From Prevotella sp. CAG:617 (GTDB taxonomy: Bacteria; Bacteroidota; Bacteroidia; Bacteroidales; Bacteroidaceae), in contig FR903633.1 in the NCBI GenBank assembly GCA_000438115.1, positions 43,228 through 54,620 of the forward strand: a stretch of DNA of 11,393 bases, in the 5' to 3' direction. A program made the position numbers and the translations under genes. Shown in pieces: positions 7,028 through 11,393 of this stretch; position 1 is the stretch's first letter; each line of letters starts with the position of its first letter. The notes below the pieces were generated by a model that was given only the letters and a program-made list of their open reading frames with translations, made no database searches and had not been told where the DNA came from.

Positions 7028-8236
7028 ATGAAGAAATCATTTATTCTTAGTGTGGCTGTCTGCCTGCTGGCTGCTGCTCCCTCGTGGGCCGCAGGTAAAA
7101 AGAAATCAGAACCCAAAGAGGATTATGTATTTACTACGGTAAAGGAAAATCCGATTACTTCCATTAAAAACCAGAACCAGAGCGGTACGTGCTGGTGTTT
7201 CTCCAGCCTGAGCTACCTTGAGGCTGAATTGCTCCGTATGGGCAAGGGTACTTATGATTTGTGCGAGTCGTTCGTGGTTTACAATACTTATATGGACCGT
7301 GCCCGTGCCGCTGTGCGCACTCACGGCGACGTGTCGTTCTCACAGGGCGGCAGCTTTTACGATGTCATCTACTGTTTGAAGAACTACGGTATGGTACCTC
7401 AGGAAGCCATGGCTGCTCAGGGTAGCCTGTATGGTGACTCTTTGTACAACCACAACGAGCTTGATGCCGTAACGACGGCTTACGTAGGCGCTATTGCCAA
7501 GAATACCGGTCTGAAAAAACTTACTCCGTGCTGGATTAACGGCTTGGCCGGCATTTACGATGCCTATCTGGGCAAACTGCCCCAGACCTTCACGGTAAAC
7601 GGCAAGAGCTATACGCCGAAAACCTATGCCGAGAGCCTCGGTCTGAACCCTGACGACTACGTGTCGCTCACTTCATTTACGCACCATCCCTTCTATACCT
7701 CATTCGTTATTGAGGTACAGGACAACTGGCGCTGGGCACAGAGCTACAACCTGCCGCTCGACGAGCTGATGGAGACCATGGAATACGCCATCAAAAACGG
7801 CTATACCTTTGCCTGGGGTGCTGACGTCAGCGAAAAGGGATTCGGCCGCAACGGTATAGCTACCGTACCTCTGGAAAAGGGCGAACGCGACATGGCCGGC
7901 AGCGACGCTGCCCGTTGGACGGGTACCAACAAGACCAACGACAAGAAAGCCGAGCAGACCGACAAGTTTGCCGAGAAAACCATTACGCAGGAAATGCGCC
8001 AGCAGGCTTACGACAACTGGGAGACTACCGACGACCACGGAATGGTAATCTACGGTATCGCCAAGGACCAGCGCGGCAACGAATTCTTCATGGTGAAGAA
8101 CTCTTGGGGTAACTACGGCAAGTATCACGGCATCTTCTATGCCTCTAAGCCTTATGTAGCCTACAAGACCATGAACATCCTGATCAACAAGCACGCCATT
8201 CCGGCTGCCATTGCTGCCAAGTTGGGCATCAAGTAA
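7028..8236 (+). CDS. Exported C1-family cysteine peptidase (bleomycin hydrolase/PepC-like)
   Basis: This 402-residue papain-superfamily peptidase looks like the C1B aminopeptidase C group. The signal peptide is MKKSFILSVAVCLLAAAPSWA (1-21), so it is exported, probably to the periplasm or as a cell-associated enzyme. The catalytic set is complete: oxyanion Gln49, nucleophile Cys55 in QSGTCWCFSS, His337 in DDHGMVIYG and Asn358 in VKNSWGNYG. The insertion between the Cys and His halves (about 280 residues) is long for papain and normal for the bleomycin-hydrolase branch. It lies 63 bp after pepP in an AT-rich gap with no clear consensus promoter, so co-transcription or a weak own promoter are both possible. 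Codon use here is less GC-extreme than in bioF, which suggests higher expression. The substrate is inferred to be peptides. Confidence 0.88.
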   Translation: MKKSFILSVAVCLLAAAPSWAAGKKKSEPKEDYVFTTVKENPITSIKNQNQSGTCWCFSSLSYLEAELLRMGKGTYDLCESFVVYNTYMDRARAAVRTHGDVSFSQGGSFYDVIYCLKNYGMVPQEAMAAQGSLYGDSLYNHNELDAVTTAYVGAIAKNTGLKKLTPCWINGLAGIYDAYLGKLPQTFTVNGKSYTPKTYAESLGLNPDDYVSLTSFTHHPFYTSFVIEVQDNWRWAQSYNLPLDELMETMEYAIKNGYTFAWGADVSEKGFGRNGIATVPLEKGERDMAGSDAARWTGTNKTNDKKAEQTDKFAEKTITQEMRQQAYDNWETTDDHGMVIYGIAKDQRGNEFFMVKNSWGNYGKYHGIFYASKPYVAYKTMNILINKHAIPAAIAAKLGIK

Positions 8237-8268
8237 TTGGCAGACCAGTACTGAATACATTGCATGGC

Positions 8269-8290
8269 CGGCGCCCCTCATCGGGCGCCG
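8269..8290 (+). terminator. GC hairpin after the C1 peptidase gene
   Basis: Perfect 8-bp arms CGGCGCCC/GGGCGCCG (8269-8276, 8283-8290) close a 6-base loop 32 bp after the stop. No T-run follows, so it may be a transcript 3'-end stabiliser or part of a two-hairpin terminator with 8319-8373. Confidence 0.5.
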
Positions 8291-8318
8291 TGCTTGCATA
8301 CCATAAGCTGATTTTTAT

Positions 8319-8373
8319 CGGGTAGCGGGGCATACCGGCGTCAGTCGGAGATGTTCGCTGCCCGTTTTGTTTT
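8319..8373 (+). terminator. Terminator or attenuator hairpin between the C1 peptidase and the GNAT gene
   Basis: CGGGTAGCG (8319-8327) pairs with CGCTGCCCG (8356-8364) over 9 bp with one G-U, enclosing a 28-base loop that can hold a small CCG/CGG stem. TTTTGTTTT follows at once. It ends only 24 bases before the GNAT start, so it is either the main terminator of the peptidase unit or an attenuator in the GNAT leader. Confidence 0.65.
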
Positions 8374-8397
8374 ACAAAGACCTTAAATAACCCATTA

Positions 8398-8939
8398 ATG
8401 ATGAAAACAGAAAATAATGCTTCCCCGCTTACCTTCCGTCGCGCCACTACCGAAGACATCCCCCTGGTGCAGCGCCTGGCCGAGGCTACCTTTCCCGTGA
8501 CTTACGCCCAGATTCTGACGCCGCAGCAGTCGGACTACATGATGGACTGGATGTACAGCACCGACAGCCTGCGCCGGCAGATGCTGGAGGAAGGCCACGT
8601 ATTCTTTATCGGGCAGGACGTCCGGGGCGAGGCCGTGGGGTATGTGTCGGTGCAGCCCGAGTCAGCGGAACTGTGCCATTTGCAGAAGCTTTACGCCATT
8701 TGCAGAAGCTTTACGTGCTGCCCACCTGCCAGGGCCACGGCTATGGCCGCGCGCTTTTTGAGCACGCCCTCGACTACGCCCGCAGCCTGGGCGCCCAACG
8801 CGTGGAGCTGAACGTCAACCGCTACAACCGCGCCTACGACTTCTATTGCCGCATGGGCATGAAGCCCCTGCGCAGCGGTGACTTTGAAATCGGGCAGGGT
8901 TACTACATGAATGATTACATTATGGGCATCACCCTCTGA
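8398..8939 (+). pseudogene. GNAT-family N-acetyltransferase, frameshifted by a 20-bp tandem duplication
   Basis: GNAT enzymes transfer acetyl from acetyl-CoA to an amine. The frame from ATG 8398 (or 8401) carries the N-terminal half: FRRATTEDIPLVQRLAEATF, then HVFFIGQDVRGEAVGYVSVQPESAEL. The C-terminal half, including the acetyl-CoA loop QGHGYGRALFEHAL and NRYNRAYDFYCRMGMKPL, sits in another frame that ends at 8939. The break coincides with a perfect duplication of 20 bases (8675-8694 and 8695-8714). Deleting one copy gives an unbroken 173-residue protein that reads AELCHLQKLYVLPTCQGHGYG across the joint, just before GNAT motif A. As written, the first frame runs to a stop at 8809-8811 and makes 137 residues with an unrelated tail and no CoA-binding loop. 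No family-specific substrate can be named. It could be a true pseudogene or a reversibly switched gene. Confidence 0.9.
8675..8714 (+). repeat. Perfect 20-bp tandem duplication inside the GNAT gene
   Basis: GCCATTTGCAGAAGCTTTAC occurs twice head to tail, and the base after each copy is also G. Twenty is not a multiple of three, so the second copy shifts the reading frame. The clean restoration of a GNAT core on removing one copy shows that the duplication came after the gene. Confidence 0.97.
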
Positions 8940-8954
8940 CCCCTTTTTTCGGAC

Positions 8955-9027
8955 TCCGCCCCGTCCGTTGTCGCAGCCTTTGGTGCTGCAGGTGGCCGGG
9001 GCGGAAATTCCGGCGAGGCACCTTTTT
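8955..9027 (+). terminator. Overlapping alternative hairpins after the GNAT gene
   Basis: TCCGCCCC (8955-8962) pairs perfectly with GGGGCGGA (8998-9005), enclosing a GCAGC/GCTGC stem (8973-8977, 8985-8989). A competing hairpin pairs AGGTG and CCGG (8990-8994, 8996-8999) with CCGG and CACCT (9010-9013, 9019-9023) and ends in TTTTT. The two cannot form together. Termination of the GNAT transcript is the simplest role. Confidence 0.45.
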
Positions 9028-9028
9028 C

Positions 9029-9116
9029 AAACTCGGCGGCTCGGAAAAAAATTTCGGCGGCTCGGAAAATTTTTTAGGTCCGACCTAGTTTTTTCTCCGA
9101 GCCGCCGAGTTTTTTT
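9029..9116 (+). terminator. Long hairpin with duplicated 5' arm and T7 tail
   Basis: ACTCGGCGGCTCGGA (9031-9045) is the exact complement of 9096-9110, and AA/TT extends it to 17 bp. The 15-base CGGCGGCTCGGAAAA occurs twice (9034-9048 and 9055-9069), so the 3' arm may pair with either copy. TAGGT/ACCTA (9075-9079, 9083-9087) forms an inner hairpin. Seven T residues (9110-9116) follow the outer stem, giving a strong plus-strand terminator shape. Confidence 0.7.
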
Positions 9117-9191
9117 GGCGGCATGATGCTCCGGCCAGTTCCCGGTGCCGCAGGAGGCGATGGTCAGCCTTGGGGAGAAAACGGAGTGGAA

Positions 9192-9225
9192 TTTGGCCTT
9201 GTAAACAATTTTAAACTTATTTTTA
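9192..9225 (+). promoter_or_regulatory. Possible Bacteroidota promoter for the GLPGLI operon
   Basis: TTTG at 9192-9195 is followed after 22 bases by TATTTTTA (9218-9225), which matches TAnnTTTG in all but the last base. The spacing is one or two bases above the usual range. It would give a 5' UTR of roughly 120 bases. Confidence 0.35.
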
Positions 9226-9234
9226 ATTGGGGGG

Positions 9235-9264
9235 GTAAAATGGAAATGATTTTCGTAATTTTAC
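9235..9264. repeat. Inverted repeat upstream of the GLPGLI gene
   Basis: GTAAAAT (9235-9241) and ATTTTAC (9258-9264) form a 7-bp palindrome enclosing a smaller GAAA/TTTC pairing. It lies just after the proposed promoter and a run of seven G, so it could be an operator or a leader hairpin. Confidence 0.4.
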
Positions 9265-9351
9265 GCTTCCCCTTGTTTCCGGCCTGGAATGTGGTGCTTT
9301 TCGGAAGGGATGGGGTGCAGGTGAGACTGTGAAAACTTAAAAGATATATAT

Positions 9352-10245
9352 ATGGATATGCTAAGAACTTTTTCAATGATGAATGTTGTACGACTGATGG
9401 TGTTGGGGACGGTTTGGGCCGGTGCTGCGACAGGGGTTCATGCCGAAGAAACGAAGTCGGTGGGTACGGCTTCATTTTGTTGTATTTATCAGCATAAGGT
9501 GAAAACGGTGGATTTGAATCAGCAGGCCGTGACCGACTCGACGGCCGCTATGCTGGAAGTGGGAGACAACGTGGCCAAATATGGCGATTGGGCAGCCTAC
9601 CATGGGCAGCTGCCGGCCAATTATGATACGAAAAATCTGGCGGGTAATCCGTGGACAAAGGATTATGTTACGGTCTATCAGGATTACCCTCAGCAGGGTA
9701 AGCTCACCGTGCGCGAAGGCTTGTTGCCCCATTTTTATGTGTACGAAGAAGAGCCGAAACTGGTCTGGACGCCGGTGGAGGGCACTGACACCGTGCTGGG
9801 CCACGTGTGCAGCAAGGCCGTGACGACCTATGGCGGGCGCACCTGGACGGCATCCTATGCCGCCGATATTCCTATGGTATATGGCCCCTGGAAACTGACG
9901 GGCTTACCCGGACTGATACTGAAGGCCGAGAGCGCGGACGGCATCCATAGCTTTGTGGCGCAAATGCTGTACGACATTGATGCGCAGGCGATGGCATGGG
10001 ATGGGACGGAAAAGGACGTCAAGGTGGCCCGGAACAAGTTTGTCACACTGCGCAACCGGCTGAAAACCGACAAGCAGTGGCCCAAAAGTGCCAGCTACTA
10101 TGTGAATGCCGAAGATATTCGGTCCGTGGTCATCGTGAAGGACCACAATCACGAAGGCTTGACGCCCAACATGTCGATTAACGGCATCAGTTTGCCGATG
10201 AGCGGCGGCACGGGCCATTTCTTTCAGCCTTTGGAAACGAAGTAA
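9352..10245 (+). CDS. GLPGLI family protein
   Basis: This 297-residue secreted or periplasmic protein belongs to the Bacteroidota GLPGLI family, named for the motif seen here at residues 184-189 within YGPWKLTGLPGLILKAES. An N-terminal export signal fits residues 1-31 (hydrophobic stretch VVRLMVLGTVWAGAATGVHA). The body shows the family pattern: a central PHFYVYEEEPKLVWTP segment, a LGHVCSKAVTTYGGRTWTASYAADIP stretch of beta-strand character, and the motif region. No enzymatic residues are recognised and the family's function is unknown to me. The start could be Met1 or Met3 (9358); both leave the signal intact. A TonB-receptor-like gene follows 17 bp later, an arrangement I know from other Bacteroidota, so the two probably act together at the cell envelope. 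Confidence 0.9.
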   Translation: MDMLRTFSMMNVVRLMVLGTVWAGAATGVHAEETKSVGTASFCCIYQHKVKTVDLNQQAVTDSTAAMLEVGDNVAKYGDWAAYHGQLPANYDTKNLAGNPWTKDYVTVYQDYPQQGKLTVREGLLPHFYVYEEEPKLVWTPVEGTDTVLGHVCSKAVTTYGGRTWTASYAADIPMVYGPWKLTGLPGLILKAESADGIHSFVAQMLYDIDAQAMAWDGTEKDVKVARNKFVTLRNRLKTDKQWPKSASYYVNAEDIRSVVIVKDHNHEGLTPNMSINGISLPMSGGTGHFFQPLETK

Positions 10246-10262
10246 GGTCCGTCTGAAAGCGT

Positions 10263-11393
10263 ATGAGCAGACGGATTGCTTTTTTAGGATGCCTTTTTCT
10301 TCTGGGCCTGACGGCTTGGGCCCAGATGCGGAATCTGGAGGGAAAAGTTACCGATGAGTCCCGTCAGGCCCTGGCCGGCGTAATGGTCAGGGTGTATGCC
10401 GGCAACCGGTTGCTGGGATTTACCACCTCCGGGCGCAACGGGCAGTACCGGCTTCGTTTTGCGTCGGCCGGGCAGGATACGCTGACCGTGGCGTTCAGCA
10501 AGCTGAATTACGAAGCTTTTCGCCGCAGGCTCAGTCCGGCGGACCGGCGGCTCGACGCCACCCTGCGGCGGGGCGAGAGGCGGCTGCGCGAGGTGGTGGT
10601 GAAGGCGCCGCCTGTCAGGACGCAGGGCGACACCGTGCTTTATCAGCTGAAGTCATTTCTGCAATCCGGCGACCACACTTTGGAGGACGGGCTCAAGCGT
10701 ATTCCCGGCATCCAGGTGGACGAGTCGGGAAAGGTCAGCTACATGGGGCGCGACATCAGCCAGTTTTATATTGAGGGGATGAATCTGTTGGGCGGCCGGT
10801 ACAGTCTGGCCACCAAGAATATTCCGTCCGACAAGGTGACGGGGGTAGAGGTGCTGCGCCATCATCAGGCCAACAAGGTGGACCGCCGGGACCTGACCGA
10901 CAATGTGGCCCTGAACATCAGGTTGTCGCCCAAAGCCAAGCTAAAGCCCTTTGGCACTTACGAAGCGCGGTTGGGCCATCGGTCGGACGGCGTGCTGTAT
11001 GGCGCAGGCGGCACGGGCATGCTGTTTCGCAAGGATTTTCAGATGCTGGCCACGCTCAAGCTGTCCAACGACGGGCGCATGGGACGTAACGAATTGAATG
11101 TCCACTTCAAGGGCGCCGACTGGTCGTCCGAGGCCGAACGTGCGCTGCCGCTGTTGGCCGGCAGCCAGCCCTCCATGAGCGAGACGCGCTATCAGACCAG
11201 CCGAAACGAAATGGCCAGCCTGAATGCCCTCCGAAAACTCAAAAACGGCAACGAATGGAGGCTGAACGTAAACTATTCGCATCGTCGGAGTGGGCACGAT
11301 TATGCCGTTCTGACAAAATATCCCGACACGCAAGGCCAGGACATCACGGTCAGCGAGCAGGCTGATTTCCGGCAAATGGAACATTTGGCCGAC
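10263..11393 (+). CDS. TonB-dependent-receptor-like outer-membrane protein, 3' partial
   Basis: The frame from ATG 10263 stays open to the window edge (377 codons), so the C-terminus is missing. A signal peptide (MSRRIAFLGCLFLLGLTAWAQ, cut near residue 20) is followed by a carboxypeptidase-regulatory-like beta-sandwich (about 24-103, LEGKVTDESRQALAGVMVRVY and GRNGQYRLRF). Next comes a plug-like domain (about 115-222, GDTVLYQL, TLEDGLKRIPGIQVDESGKV, FYIEGMNLLGGRYSLATKNIP and VEVLRHHQANK), and then the start of a beta-barrel. The plug and PGIQVDESG pattern is that of SusC/TonB-receptor relatives. No TonB box is obvious. Because the barrel is truncated I cannot say whether it imports a substrate or acts in assembly. 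It lies 17 bp after the GLPGLI gene and is probably co-transcribed with it. Confidence 0.88.
   Translation, partial: MSRRIAFLGCLFLLGLTAWAQMRNLEGKVTDESRQALAGVMVRVYAGNRLLGFTTSGRNGQYRLRFASAGQDTLTVAFSKLNYEAFRRRLSPADRRLDATLRRGERRLREVVVKAPPVRTQGDTVLYQLKSFLQSGDHTLEDGLKRIPGIQVDESGKVSYMGRDISQFYIEGMNLLGGRYSLATKNIPSDKVTGVEVLRHHQANKVDRRDLTDNVALNIRLSPKAKLKPFGTYEARLGHRSDGVLYGAGGTGMLFRKDFQMLATLKLSNDGRMGRNELNVHFKGADWSSEAERALPLLAGSQPSMSETRYQTSRNEMASLNALRKLKNGNEWRLNVNYSHRRSGHDYAVLTKYPDTQGQDITVSEQADFRQMEHLAD

Larger units (their letters stand above)
8940..9351. other. Gene-free stretch rich in inverted repeats
   Basis: I see no credible gene here. Two open frames (8911-9126 and 9123-9332) have no recognisable protein features and run through hairpins. 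The left half is GC-rich and filled with inverted repeats (8955-9027 and 9029-9116). The right half turns AT-rich from about 9200 and holds a promoter-like site, a G7 tract (9229-9235) and a small palindrome before the GLPGLI gene. Confidence 0.7.

Noticed and set aside
7700..8299. Minus-strand open frame over the C1 peptidase 3' half
   Set aside because: It is antisense to the His/Asn catalytic region of a clear peptidase, with no motifs and no promoter.
8673..8939. C-terminal GNAT part as an independent gene starting at GTG 8673
   Set aside because: It lacks the N-terminal strands and helices of a GNAT, and its frame joins perfectly to the upstream half once one 20-bp copy is removed. It is a fragment, not a gene of its own.
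9123..9332. Small plus-strand open frame before the GLPGLI gene
   Set aside because: It crosses the promoter-like region, the G7 tract and the palindrome, and its product has no recognisable feature.
10941..11384. Minus-strand open frame within the TonB-receptor-like gene
   Set aside because: The plus-strand frame is continuous through this stretch and fits a beta-barrel protein. The antisense product shows nothing recognisable.
1..11393. CRISPR array, prophage, IS element, toxin-antitoxin or restriction system
   Set aside because: I found no regularly spaced repeats, transposase or integrase motifs, terminal inverted repeats flanking a gene, or defence-gene signatures. The repeats present are terminator arms and one tandem duplication.

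Overview
The window reads as chromosomal DNA from a member of the Bacteroidales (Bacteroidota), probably a GC-rich Bacteroidaceae or Prevotellaceae relative; I cannot fix the genus. The evidence is a GLPGLI-family secreted protein followed by a TonB-receptor-like outer-membrane protein, a BioG-type biotin operon, start codons without recognisable Shine-Dalgarno sequences, and promoter-like TAnnTTTG elements in the AT-rich gaps.

Layout. (1) 2-3219, plus strand: the distal part of a biotin operon, bioF (5' end outside the window), bioG, bioC and bioD, tightly packed (bioG/bioC overlap, 7 bp between bioC and bioD) and closed by a 17-bp hairpin terminator. BioC and BioG prime and release the methyl-masked pimeloyl-ACP, BioF makes KAPA, and BioD makes dethiobiotin. 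(2) 3330-5301, minus strand: a two-gene unit, a patatin-like hydrolase followed 13 bp later by an orphan ATP-grasp-like protein. (3) 5302-5560: a divergent control region with two back-to-back -7 elements and a candidate structured RNA of about 150 nt. (4) 5561-8236, plus strand: a cytoplasmic Xaa-Pro aminopeptidase (M24B) and an exported C1-family cysteine peptidase. (5) 8398-8939: a GNAT acetyltransferase broken by an exact 20-bp tandem duplication; deleting one copy restores one continuous GNAT. (6) 8940-9351: a gene-free stretch rich in inverted repeats, including a long terminator hairpin with a duplicated 5' arm. (7) 9352 to the end, plus strand: a GLPGLI-family protein and the 5' part of a TonB-receptor-like outer-membrane protein, 17 bp apart.

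The points most worth a second look are the 20-bp duplication in the GNAT gene, the candidate RNA at 5381-5534, the duplicated-arm hairpins at 3243-3306 and 9029-9116, and the patatin/ATP-grasp pair. I see no phage, IS element, CRISPR array, tRNA or rRNA, and no clear new defence or mobile system. The window is mostly ordinary core and accessory metabolism.
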